This document shows, in pieces, positions 19,084 to 28,201 of a stretch of DNA of 64,000 nt (position 1 is the first letter of the stretch; each line of letters begins with the position of its first letter). The notes under the pieces were generated by a model. It worked only from the letters and a program-made list of their open reading frames with translations. It was not told the origin of the DNA and did not search any database. A program made the position numbers and the translations under genes. This DNA is from Planctomycetota bacterium (lineage in GTDB: Bacteria > Planctomycetota > UBA11346): positions 1 to 64,000 of the forward strand of contig BJHQ01000007.1 in assembly GCA_014193115.1 (NCBI GenBank), given 5' to 3'.

Positions 19084-21651
19084 TTATCGGGTTCGGAAGA
19101 GCGGGCTGAGGACGAGGGCAAGCACCAAGTCTCGGGTGCCGCCACCGGCATCCGTCCAGCGTTTGGCAACGTCATCGAGCAGCGGCTGGTCGCTGAACTC
19201 CATGGTCCGTCCGAGCAAATATGAAGCGAGGCGGTTGAGCAACGTACGATCGAAACGTTCCTTGGTAGCACCACCCAGATAGGCACGCAGGTCGTCGAGT
19301 CCGGTCACTGCCGTGCCATCGGGCAAGGTCGAGGTGCATTCGATGGCCTGCCCGGTCCACACCGTGTGCCGGCCACCTGCCATGTCGAAGACGAAATAAC
19401 GACCCTTGGCTTCGTTGCGGGGCAGTCCGGTGGGATCGTAACCCTCAAATGGCAAGCCATAGGGATCGATGCTGGCGTGGCAGTCGCGGCAGGCGTCTTT
19501 GTTGCGATGGGCGATCAACCGCTGGGTCAGCGACAGCCCGGAAAAATCCTCGGGCACCGACGGCACTGCTGGCGGCGGATCGCCTGGCGGCTGATCGAGC
19601 AGATTGCGCCGGAACCACACCGCACGCTTGATCGGATGGGAATGTTCGCCCGTCGAATTCATCAGATGCACCGCGGACAAATGCAGGATCCCGCCTTGCC
19701 GTCCGGAGCCCGCTGCTGGAACCGCAACGAAATCATTGCCGGGTACCAGCGGAATGCCGTAATGACGCGCCATCCGCCGATCGACCACCAGGAAATCAGC
19801 GTTGATCAGGCTGGCAGACGGCAGGTTCTTGCGGAAGACCGTGGCGAGGAAATGACGGGCTTCGTCGCGCATCGCATCCTTCAAGGGTCCCGGCTCAACC
19901 GCGGTGAAGAACTCGGGATTGATGTTCACACCATCGAGCGCTTGCAGACCGAGATAGGCATCGGCGAATCCGAGCAGTAACCGGTCGCTGCGCGGATCGG
20001 CCAGAAGGCGTTCGGCTTCGCGGCGCAGCCCGGCATCGCTGGTCAGATCGCCTTTTTCGCAGGCCGCCTGCAAGGCCGAATCGGGCAGCGTACCGGTCAG
20101 ACCATAGGCCAGACGTGATGCCAACGCCCAGGCATTGAGTGGAGAACGCTGCGCGCCATCGCGGATCGGCTCGGTGAAATAGATGAACTGCGGAGCGATC
20201 AGGACATTGGCCAGGGTTTCACGCAGGGCTTCGACCGGACCAGGCTGCTTGGCGCGGGTGCGTAGATGGAACTCGGCATACGTCGCGATCTCATCCGCAA
20301 TCGGCGGGCGCCGCCAGGCGCGCTGCATGAATCGGGCTAGGATTCGCTTGATGCCCTCAGCGTCATCCACGGAATCACTGCCCACGATGGAAACGTGGGA
20401 CGGCGGCGGCCAGGACTCGTAATACGGCAATTCAACAGTGACTTCATGCAAGAGCAGGACGGGATTCGGCTTGGCAATCTTTACCTTCGGATCGGGCAGG
20501 TATCGGGCTTCCATGGCTCGTGTCGCCATGGCCTCCATCAGCAGATCCGGCTCGGTATGACGGATGAAGATCACATTGCCCAGGTCAGGTTGGGCGAGCA
20601 ACTGCCACGGCATGCGGAACTCGATCTCCACCGGCGTTGCGCTGGTGACCAGAGTCTGGCCCACGAACAGGTGCGGACTCATCAGGGAACCGAGATAGCC
20701 GATATCGACCCGCACATGCGGCACCTGATCTCCGTCGGGCCGACCGCTGACCTTTGCCACCACGCGGAGTTCACCGGTGCGAGGAATATCCTTATATGGC
20801 CCGATATGCCACCTGATGCCACCACCGTGGGTATAAGCGCCATTCATATCCCGATAGCCGCGAGGCAGTGAGATCGCCCCGTCAAGAATGCTTATCGGGC
20901 CATTGAGGTGGGGCAGCTCATGTGCAGGAACCTTGGTCGGCAAATCGAACACGGTCGACAACAGCACGTCGTCTGTCGGGCCGCCTTTTCTTTTATCGAC
21001 ATTATTGATGTGGCCCGGCGCCGCCTTCAAGCTCGCTTTCATACCTGGCGGTTTGTTGCCAGTGACCAGCGCCTCGGCCAGACCGGCCCGGGCACGATCG
21101 AGTAGCACCGCCAAGTGGGTGGTATTGAACGACATCTCCCGGCTGTCGTTGGCGAATCCGGTTTCGCGATTGCGGTTTTCCTCGGGGAAACCCTGGCCGA
21201 AATCGACGATGGTGACGCCGAGCAGGTCCTTCATCGATTGCACGTATTCGGTGCGGGTCAGCCGGCGCATGGCCCCCTGGCCGCCGGTGCTGCTATGCAC
21301 CTTGGCCGCCAGCCGCAATTCCTGGCGCAGCCACGATAGCAGCTTCTGGCGCTCGTCACTGGTCGGCTGGATGGCATGCTTGGGCGGCGGCATCTCCAAA
21401 ACCTGGGTCTTGTTCAGGACTTCTTCCCAACCATGAAGCGTCTTTCCGTGCACGATGTCGGGATCGAGGGTGTCGACCCGGAAATTGCCCTTCTGGACCT
21501 TGGCCGAATGGCATTCGGCGCAGGTCCGATCCAGCATTGGTTTGATATGCTGCTGGTAGGTCGCAAGGTCGGCCGTCGGCTCACCTGCGGCAGCGGTCAA
21601 GACCGCTGCCATCATGGCCGCCGAAGACAAGAAAGATGACGAACGACGCAT
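19084..21651 (-). CDS. Secreted di-haem PSD-type protein, cassette B
   Basis: The 855-residue paralogue has the same domain order as copy A: signal peptide (MRRSSSFLSSAAMMAAVLTA), CAECH haem domain, DUF1587, beta-rich segment, DUF1595, DUF1592, DUF1588 with CRDCH, DUF1585. Residues of about 62-194 are encoded by DNA identical to cassette C over 399 bp (21071-21469). The start at 21651 was chosen because the signal peptide follows and an AGGGA sequence precedes it; the frame is open to 21921, and an in-frame ATG at 21765 sits 30 bases from operator copy 3. Likely periplasmic electron-transfer or redox protein; partner and substrate unknown. Confidence 0.9.
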   Translation of the reverse strand: MRRSSSFLSSAAMMAAVLTAAAGEPTADLATYQQHIKPMLDRTCAECHSAKVQKGNFRVDTLDPDIVHGKTLHGWEEVLNKTQVLEMPPPKHAIQPTSDERQKLLSWLRQELRLAAKVHSSTGGQGAMRRLTRTEYVQSMKDLLGVTIVDFGQGFPEENRNRETGFANDSREMSFNTTHLAVLLDRARAGLAEALVTGNKPPGMKASLKAAPGHINNVDKRKGGPTDDVLLSTVFDLPTKVPAHELPHLNGPISILDGAISLPRGYRDMNGAYTHGGGIRWHIGPYKDIPRTGELRVVAKVSGRPDGDQVPHVRVDIGYLGSLMSPHLFVGQTLVTSATPVEIEFRMPWQLLAQPDLGNVIFIRHTEPDLLMEAMATRAMEARYLPDPKVKIAKPNPVLLLHEVTVELPYYESWPPPSHVSIVGSDSVDDAEGIKRILARFMQRAWRRPPIADEIATYAEFHLRTRAKQPGPVEALRETLANVLIAPQFIYFTEPIRDGAQRSPLNAWALASRLAYGLTGTLPDSALQAACEKGDLTSDAGLRREAERLLADPRSDRLLLGFADAYLGLQALDGVNINPEFFTAVEPGPLKDAMRDEARHFLATVFRKNLPSASLINADFLVVDRRMARHYGIPLVPGNDFVAVPAAGSGRQGGILHLSAVHLMNSTGEHSHPIKRAVWFRRNLLDQPPGDPPPAVPSVPEDFSGLSLTQRLIAHRNKDACRDCHASIDPYGLPFEGYDPTGLPRNEAKGRYFVFDMAGGRHTVWTGQAIECTSTLPDGTAVTGLDDLRAYLGGATKERFDRTLLNRLASYLLGRTMEFSDQPLLDDVAKRWTDAGGGTRDLVLALVLSPLFRTR
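21071..21469 (-). repeat. 399-bp tract identical to 27468-27866
   Basis: Within PSD gene B. By direct reading the two tracts match base for base and end at single mismatches (21070 versus 27467, and 21470 versus 27867). Flanking parts of the same two genes show many silent and amino-acid differences. The offset is 6397 bases. Confidence 0.88.
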
Positions 21652-21795
21652 GATCCCTATGTCATGCATGAATAAATACCCTGGAAAGCTCGCGGTTGCC
21701 GATCGGATCATGGAGGATCTCAGGCCGGAGCAGCCTGAATCATCTGCGACCAAGCGACCGTGCATATTCTTGTTTACGTAGGAGATCTGCCGACT

Positions 21796-21825
21796 GTTGC
21801 GCCAGAGTTTACGCAGATTCCGACA
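21796..21825 (-). promoter_or_regulatory. Operator-like 30-bp motif, copy 3 (cassette B)
   Basis: Plus strand: GTTGCGCCA, GAG, TTTACGC, A, GATTC, CGACA. It lies 30 bases upstream of an in-frame ATG at 21765 and about 144 bases upstream of the chosen PSD start. A CGTAAAC sequence follows at the conserved position 17 bases after the motif on the minus strand. The gap 21652-21927 shows no other gene. Confidence 0.8.
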
Positions 21826-21927
21826 TTCCTGGGTCCTGGCTGAGCATTGCGATCCATCTACCCGTGATTTACGTCGGCCGTCCTCGGCCAGCGATTGGCT
21901 TGCAGAGGGTAGCCGTTCCACGCGGGT

Positions 21928-24087
21928 TTACGGCAACTTGGTGGCTGCTGCTTTGGGTTGATCAGCTTTGGTCCCAGACCCAGCCGACGGTTTGGTTCCG
22001 CCTTCAGCTTGCGGCGCCGGACTCGGAGCATTCGGGTCAGGAGAAAATGAGAAGCTTCGTTCGCCGACGGCGACCACGGGGAAATCTCCACCCACGCAGG
22101 TGAACTCTTCATGCCGACCGTCCGCAGAGCAGGTCAAAATGCACATCAACGTGTTGCGTGGTTTGTTGTTGGTCTGCCGTACCAGCGTGCGCTGACCAGG
22201 CTCGGAGGTCAGTCTCATCGGAGCCTCCAGCGGCGAACTGGTGCGCCGCCAGACGGCGCCGTCCTCCCAGGTGATCACGTGGCCATGGGGTGCAACCAAG
22301 CCGCGAGCCACACCATTGCCGGTACGGATCAGGGAAACCTGATCGCCGACGATGCGACCGACCACGGGCTTCCCGTTCCCCCAGGGATTGTCGGCGGCGA
22401 CGTGGAAGGCACTGCCTTCCTGATTGACGCTCACGGTCAAAGACGATGAACAGCGCCATTGTCCGCCGAGATCGAAGCGCGTGACGCGGTCGGCGTCGGG
22501 AAGGTCGCCAATGATGTTCACCGCTTCGGTGATGATCACAGCGTCACGTCCGTCACGGCCGCCGAGATCGACAATCAAGCGCGCCGGTGGCGGATGAGAT
22601 GTACTTGCCCCCCAGTTCTTTGAGAACGACACCAGCCAGCGCCGCTCAGCGACCTGCTTGAGACCATACACTAAACCGACTGGTCGATCGAACCCATTGC
22701 TGGTCCCCACCATCACGTAGCGCTTACCACATGCCCAGATCCGGCACAGCAGACCCGGCTTGCGTGGCTCTGCCAGTTCGCGTCCCTGTAGTCCCACACC
22801 ACCCATGATCGTCACCACGATGTCGTCGGGACCGTTCCAGCCACCGCGGAAGATGCAGATCGGGATCCCCCGGTTCGCATCTTCCGCCGTCACGATGGGC
22901 GGCAGAACCGTGGCTGGATCGCGGGCCGGCTCGTCGAAGGGCCAGCAGGTCAGCGCAAGCATGGCGCGGTGGGGGTAAGGACCGACCGTGTCGTAGTCGT
23001 GCTCTCCATCGCGCACACCGCTGTTTGGGTGGTCACGGCCGAGCCTTGGTACGCAAAAATGTTCGTAGATGAAACGCAAGGCGGACCGCTGCACGGGCGT
23101 GGACATCGCCATGGCCTGCACGAACTCTCCGCCACCGGCCAAGCCGGTACGATCCAGATGCTGTCCGTACATCGGTAAATAGTCGTAGGGCAACGCCAAT
23201 TGCAGGCCGCTTGGCCCGGGCACCGCGAGATAGATCAGACGGTCGACCAATTGACCGAGGCGCGGCTGGCCGGCAACCAGGTCGATGCCGCCAGCGACGC
23301 GCGACGCGTGAACGACGAGCGGCAGCAAAACATCGCGCATGGCATCATGCACGTCCACATCTCGCCCACTGAAGCCGAAAGGTGGCAACCGGGCGAGTTC
23401 GCCGGACAACCTCGACAAGGGATCGTTGGTACGGATCGGCTTGCCGCCAATGGCATCGCCAGCCACGGCAAGTTGCCACAGCACGGCCGCGAGAAAAGAA
23501 GGATTGCCGCTCTTGGCAGTCGATTCTATGGCGTCGACGACCCGTTGGCGCGTGGCATCGTCCCAGGCGTCATGGCACAGATCGTAGGCCAGCGCCAAGG
23601 CCGCCACAGCGGCGCCACTGTACTCGCCGCCGGCAGGTGCTTTCAGGCCAAAGCGCGCGTCGCGATCGCTCTGTCCGCTGATTACCAACATGGCGGCTTC
23701 GCTGGCCAGCTCGGCGGCGGCTTTGTCGCCGGTCAACCGCCACAACATGCCATAGCCGGCAGAGTGGAAGAGCGTGAACACGCTGCCAACGGGCTCTGAC
23801 AGCAGCTCGCCGGGATCATCGCCAGCCGGCAACGGGTTGCGCTTGGCCGGCAAGGTGGTGCCAGAGCCACCATCCAACTGGTAGCGCAACCGGGCAATGA
23901 TGCGTTTGCCTTCCGGTGTCGCCGCTCGTTCCTTCAGTTTGGCGAGGTCGGCGGCTCTGAAGAACAGTCGGGGATGCTCATTGGCAGCGGGTTTGACGAA
24001 ACCAGGCACGCTGAAATCCTTGGCCGGCTCGCCAGCAGGACAGCAGCTGATGGCCATCAGCAGGATCACGACAATGAATCGTGGCAT
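21928..24087 (-). CDS. Heparinase II/III-like secreted protein, cassette C
   Basis: The 719-residue paralogue has a signal peptide (MPRFIVVILLMAISCCPAG), the HPRLFFRAADLAKLKERA start, GYGMLWRLTGDKAAAE, AGGEYSGAAVAALALAYDL, a middle region clearly diverged from A and B (IFRGGWNGPDDIVVTIMGG), and the beta-rich end with TWEDGAVWRR. The tail is Pro/Ala/Gly/Lys-rich (about 40 residues). The divergent middle compared with the nearly constant PSD and DUF1552 partners suggests that this component changes fastest, possibly following different substrates. It lies 43 bases downstream of DUF1552 gene C, a wider gap than in the other cassettes. Confidence 0.8.
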   Translation of the reverse strand: MPRFIVVILLMAISCCPAGEPAKDFSVPGFVKPAANEHPRLFFRAADLAKLKERAATPEGKRIIARLRYQLDGGSGTTLPAKRNPLPAGDDPGELLSEPVGSVFTLFHSAGYGMLWRLTGDKAAAELASEAAMLVISGQSDRDARFGLKAPAGGEYSGAAVAALALAYDLCHDAWDDATRQRVVDAIESTAKSGNPSFLAAVLWQLAVAGDAIGGKPIRTNDPLSRLSGELARLPPFGFSGRDVDVHDAMRDVLLPLVVHASRVAGGIDLVAGQPRLGQLVDRLIYLAVPGPSGLQLALPYDYLPMYGQHLDRTGLAGGGEFVQAMAMSTPVQRSALRFIYEHFCVPRLGRDHPNSGVRDGEHDYDTVGPYPHRAMLALTCWPFDEPARDPATVLPPIVTAEDANRGIPICIFRGGWNGPDDIVVTIMGGVGLQGRELAEPRKPGLLCRIWACGKRYVMVGTSNGFDRPVGLVYGLKQVAERRWLVSFSKNWGASTSHPPPARLIVDLGGRDGRDAVIITEAVNIIGDLPDADRVTRFDLGGQWRCSSSLTVSVNQEGSAFHVAADNPWGNGKPVVGRIVGDQVSLIRTGNGVARGLVAPHGHVITWEDGAVWRRTSSPLEAPMRLTSEPGQRTLVRQTNNKPRNTLMCILTCSADGRHEEFTCVGGDFPVVAVGERSFSFSPDPNAPSPAPQAEGGTKPSAGSGTKADQPKAAATKLP

Positions 24088-24130
24088 GGGCGCTCCGATC
24101 AGGCGGTGGAGAGGTCAGCCGGAGATCCCG

Positions 24131-25465
24131 TCAAACGGCGAGCAGTTCGGTGATCTTGCCGTCGGCATGAGCGAACTGCGGTTCATTGATGCCGTAGCAG
24201 GTCAGCAACGTGGCAAGCACATTGCCGAAATTGCCATCGGGATAGCGCAGATGCCGGCCATGTTTCAGGCCAAGTTTTTCCCCACCGATCACCAGGGTCG
24301 GATAGTTTTGACTCCAGTGCACATCGCTGGTCTGGCTGCCAAACAGGATGATGGTGTTATCGAGTACGGTTCCGTCTCCTTCCTTCAATTCGGACAGCCG
24401 TTTGGCCAGGAGGCCGACCTGATCGCTCATGCATTGGCACCAGATGCCCCAATTCTTGTAATAGTCGGGATTGCCGCTGTCGTGGCTCAGGCCGTGGGTG
24501 TCGAGCACTCCGCACAGCGTGGAAATATGCTCATTATGATTTACCTCAGGCTGCATGGTGAACTGCGCGGTGCGTGATGAATCAGTGGCGAAGGCTAAGG
24601 CGATGGTCTCGATGTGGTTTGCGAAATACCGTTCGAGCTGGGTGCGATCCTTGCAGGTGGAAGTGCCCGAAGGCCAGGGATCGATTTTCGCATCGACCGT
24701 GGGACGCGGCTTGTCGAGCCACGACTCAGCGCGTTTCAGATTCTTTTCGGTATCGCGGATCGCCTCCAGGTGCTGATCCAGTCGTTGGCGGTCCGCACTC
24801 CCCAGCTGGGCATGCAATTCCTTGGCCTGTCTGAGGTTGAAATCGATCACGCTGTGTTCCCTGGCGATCTGGGCGCGTTGGCGCTCAATCGACTTGGCGT
24901 CACGCCCGAACAGCAGTTCGAAGGTTTTTCGCGGATCACATTGCGCCGGCACTGCCTGGCCACGCGCATCGAAAGTCCTCGCTGGTGGTGCGATGGTGCT
25001 CCCTGATCTACTTGAGCCGGTCAGGACCAGCGACGGCAGGAAGACCTCCTGAGCAGTGCGATCCGCGATGAGGCTGTCGATGGAAATGGTGTTTTTTCCC
25101 AGAAATTCCGCACCGGTCAGCCATACCGCGGTACCGCCATGGCCACCTCCAGGGCGCGCCAGACGGTGGTCCGTCCCGCTGATGAACGTCATCCGATCAC
25201 GGAACGGCGCGAGGCTGCGGTGGATCTCGCTGAGGACGTAGTCGCGTCCGGTCCGGGTTGGAAACCAGCTCCATGCATCGCGATGGGCGTGTCCGGGTGG
25301 CGGCAGGGGCACGCCCAGACCGAAATTCATCGAGACGAACCGGGCCGGTGGCGCTGCCGGACCAGATCCGGGCTCGCCGGCCCAGCCCATCGCATCGAGC
25401 CAGGGCAGGGCGATGGTGGCGGCAGCCGATTTCAGAACGGTGCGACGGTCGAGGCGAAGGGTCAT
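24131..25465 (-). CDS. DUF1552 family protein with Tat signal, cassette C
   Basis: The 444-residue paralogue has a twin-arginine signal (DRRTVLKSAAATIALPWLDA). Core motifs match copies A and B, but the segment after GTDHRLARPGG differs: A and B have DGHSCTAQWLTGARP while C has GHGGTAVWLTGAEF. This replaces a Ser-Cys pair present in the other two. The C-terminal half, including PEVNHNEHISTLCGVLDTHG, follows copy A. Function unknown; predicted exported and encoded directly after PSD gene C (15-base gap). Confidence 0.9.
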   Translation of the reverse strand: MTLRLDRRTVLKSAAATIALPWLDAMGWAGEPGSGPAAPPARFVSMNFGLGVPLPPPGHAHRDAWSWFPTRTGRDYVLSEIHRSLAPFRDRMTFISGTDHRLARPGGGHGGTAVWLTGAEFLGKNTISIDSLIADRTAQEVFLPSLVLTGSSRSGSTIAPPARTFDARGQAVPAQCDPRKTFELLFGRDAKSIERQRAQIAREHSVIDFNLRQAKELHAQLGSADRQRLDQHLEAIRDTEKNLKRAESWLDKPRPTVDAKIDPWPSGTSTCKDRTQLERYFANHIETIALAFATDSSRTAQFTMQPEVNHNEHISTLCGVLDTHGLSHDSGNPDYYKNWGIWCQCMSDQVGLLAKRLSELKEGDGTVLDNTIILFGSQTSDVHWSQNYPTLVIGGEKLGLKHGRHLRYPDGNFGNVLATLLTCYGINEPQFAHADGKITELLAV

Positions 25466-25480
25466 GGTTGGCTCCTAGGA

Positions 25481-28048
25481 TCAACGCGTGCGGAACAACG
25501 GGCTGAGAACGAGGGCAATGACCAAGTCACGGGTACCGCCACCGGCAGCGGTCCAGCGTTTGGCCACGTCATCGAGCAGCGACTGGTCGCTGAACTCCAT
25601 GGTCCGGCCGAGCAGGTACGATGCGAGTCGATTGACCAGGGAATGGTCGAAACGTTCCTTGGCAGCGCTCCCAAGATACTTGCGCAGGTCGTCCAGCCCG
25701 TTCACCGCGGTGCCATCCGGCAGGGTCGACGTGCATTCGATCGCCTGACCGGTCCACACCGTGTGCCGACCGCCTGACATGTCGAAGACGAAATAGCGGC
25801 TGCGCGCTTCGTTGCGGGGCAGGCCGGTGGGATCGTAACGCTCGAAAGGCAGTCCATAGGGATCGATGCTGGCGTGGCAATCGCGGCAGGCATCTTTGTT
25901 GCGATGGGCGATCAATCGCTGAGTCAGCGACAGCCCGGAGAAGTCTTCGGGCACCGATGGCACCGCCGGTGGCGGATCGCCCGGCGGTTGATCGAGTAAG
26001 TTGCGCCGGAACCATACTGCGCGCTTGATCGGATGGGAATGCTCGCCGGTCGAATTCATCAGATGCACGGCCGATAGATGCAGGATGCCGCCTTGGCGAC
26101 CGGAGCCGGCCTCGGGGACCGCAACGAAATCGTTGCCAGGCACCAGCGGAATCCCGTACTGTCGGGCCATGCGCCGGTCGACCACGAGGAAATCAGCATT
26201 GATCAGGCTGGCTGACGGCAGGTTCTTGCGGAAGACCGTGGCAACGAAATGGCGGGCTTCGTCGCGCATCGCCTCCTTCAAGAGTCCTGGTTCAACCGCG
26301 GTGAAGAACTCAGGATTGATGTTCACGTTGTCGAGAGCGTGCAATCCGAGATAGGCGTCGGCGAAGCCGAGCAGGAAGCGGTCACTGCACGGATCGGCCA
26401 GCAGGCGTTCGGCTTCGTGGCGCAGGCCAGCATCGCTGATCAGAACGCCTTTGGCACAGGCGTCATGCAGCACCGGATCAGGCAACGTGCCGGTCAAGCC
26501 AAAGGACAATCGCGATGCCAGAGCCCAGGCATTGAGCGGTGTACGCTCAGCGCCATCACGGACCGGCTCGGTGAAATAGACGAAATTCGGATTGATCAGG
26601 ACATTGGCCAGCGTCTCGCGCAGCGTTTCGATCGGACCTGGGAAATGCGCCCGCATGCGCTGGTGGAAATCCAGGAAGGTCTCGACTTCAGCCGAGGTCG
26701 GAGGCCGCCGCCAAGCCCGTTGCATGAAGCGGGCAAGGATTCGTTTGACACCCTCTGCGTCATCCACGGAGTCATTGCCGACGATGGCGACGTGGGACGG
26801 AGGCGGCCACGAAGCATAATAGGGGATCTCGACCGTGGCTTCATGAAGCAGGAGGATCGGATTCAGTTTGGTTGTTTTCTTTTTCTGATCCGGCAGATAG
26901 CGAGCTTCCATCGCCGGTGTCGCCAAAGGATCCATCAGCAGATCTGGCTCGGTCTGGCGGATGAAAATGACGTGGCCATGGTCGGGCAGAGCAAGTAGCT
27001 GCCAGGGCATGCGGAACTCAATTTCGGTCGGAGTCGCGCTGGTGACCAGGGCCTGACCGACGAACTGGTGGGGCGATTCGTTCTCGGCTCGACCGATGTC
27101 AACCCGCAGGTTGGGAATCTGGTCGCCATCGGGGCGGCCGCTGACCTTCGCCACCACACGGAGTTCACCAATTCGCGGTATGACCTTGTAAGCGCCCATG
27201 TGCCACCGCACACCACCTCCCATGACCGCGCCGGAGCCGATCATGTCGCGAAACACACGCGGCAGCACGATCGCCCCGTCGAGCAGTGTTATCGAACCGT
27301 TCAATTGCGGTTCTTCATGCCATGGGACCTTGATCGGCAAGTCGAAGACGGTTTCCACGAGAACATCGTTGGTGCGGTGCTTGCGGACCTCCCCGTCATT
27401 GTTGTTCCGGCCAGGCGCCGGTTTCAACGTCGCCTTCAAACCTGGAGGCTTTCCGCCGGTGACCAGAGCCTCGGCCAGACCGGCCCGGGCACGATCGAGT
27501 AGCACCGCCAAGTGGGTGGTATTGAACGACATCTCCCGGCTGTCGTTGGCGAATCCGGTTTCGCGATTGCGGTTTTCCTCGGGGAAACCCTGGCCGAAAT
27601 CGACGATGGTGACGCCGAGCAGGTCCTTCATCGATTGCACGTATTCGGTGCGGGTCAGCCGGCGCATGGCCCCCTGGCCGCCGGTGCTGCTATGCACCTT
27701 GGCCGCCAGCCGCAATTCCTGGCGCAGCCACGATAGCAGCTTCTGGCGCTCGTCACTGGTCGGCTGGATGGCATGCTTGGGCGGCGGCATCTCCAAAACC
27801 TGGGTCTTGTTCAGGACTTCTTCCCAACCATGAAGCGTCTTTCCGTGCACGATGTCGGGATCGAGGTTGTCGACCCGGAAATTGCCCTTCTGAACCTTGG
27901 CTGAGTGGCACTCGACGCAGGTTCTGTCGAGCAGCGGTTTCACATGCTGGCGATACGTCGCGAGATCGGCGGCGGGTTCACCGGCGGCGGTGGTCGCGAC
28001 CAGGGCCAGGATGGCCACGAAAGCAACTAGGAAATATGAGCGGCGCAT
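25481..28048 (-). CDS. Secreted di-haem PSD-type protein, cassette C
   Basis: The 855-residue paralogue starts at an ATG (28048) with a strong GGAGGG Shine-Dalgarno and a signal peptide (MRRSYFLVAFVAILALVATT). It has a CVECH haem motif (Val instead of the Ala in A and B), DUF1587, a beta-rich segment, DUF1595, DUF1592, DUF1588 with CRDCH, and DUF1585. The N-terminal 130 residues after the haem domain are identical to copy B at the DNA level. The frame is open to 28342, overlapping the divergent regulator; an in-frame ATG at 28171 lies 30 bases from operator copy 4. First gene of the cassette next to the regulator. Confidence 0.9.
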   Translation of the reverse strand: MRRSYFLVAFVAILALVATTAAGEPAADLATYRQHVKPLLDRTCVECHSAKVQKGNFRVDNLDPDIVHGKTLHGWEEVLNKTQVLEMPPPKHAIQPTSDERQKLLSWLRQELRLAAKVHSSTGGQGAMRRLTRTEYVQSMKDLLGVTIVDFGQGFPEENRNRETGFANDSREMSFNTTHLAVLLDRARAGLAEALVTGGKPPGLKATLKPAPGRNNNDGEVRKHRTNDVLVETVFDLPIKVPWHEEPQLNGSITLLDGAIVLPRVFRDMIGSGAVMGGGVRWHMGAYKVIPRIGELRVVAKVSGRPDGDQIPNLRVDIGRAENESPHQFVGQALVTSATPTEIEFRMPWQLLALPDHGHVIFIRQTEPDLLMDPLATPAMEARYLPDQKKKTTKLNPILLLHEATVEIPYYASWPPPSHVAIVGNDSVDDAEGVKRILARFMQRAWRRPPTSAEVETFLDFHQRMRAHFPGPIETLRETLANVLINPNFVYFTEPVRDGAERTPLNAWALASRLSFGLTGTLPDPVLHDACAKGVLISDAGLRHEAERLLADPCSDRFLLGFADAYLGLHALDNVNINPEFFTAVEPGLLKEAMRDEARHFVATVFRKNLPSASLINADFLVVDRRMARQYGIPLVPGNDFVAVPEAGSGRQGGILHLSAVHLMNSTGEHSHPIKRAVWFRRNLLDQPPGDPPPAVPSVPEDFSGLSLTQRLIAHRNKDACRDCHASIDPYGLPFERYDPTGLPRNEARSRYFVFDMSGGRHTVWTGQAIECTSTLPDGTAVNGLDDLRKYLGSAAKERFDHSLVNRLASYLLGRTMEFSDQSLLDDVAKRWTAAGGGTRDLVIALVLSPLFRTR
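27468..27866 (-). repeat. 399-bp tract identical to 21071-21469
   Basis: Within PSD gene C; partner of the tract in PSD gene B. It encodes part of the region from the end of the haem domain through DUF1587. Confidence 0.88.
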
Positions 28049-28201
28049 GGTCCCTCCGTTCGCGATGTCCATCAAGGATACATAACCTGCAAATCCGGCG
28101 TTCGCCAATCGGATCGGGAAAGGCTCCGGACGGATGAGTTCAGGATCGGCTACGACCAAGTACTCGTTCATGCCCTTGTTTACGCTGCCATTCCGCAGAT
28201 C

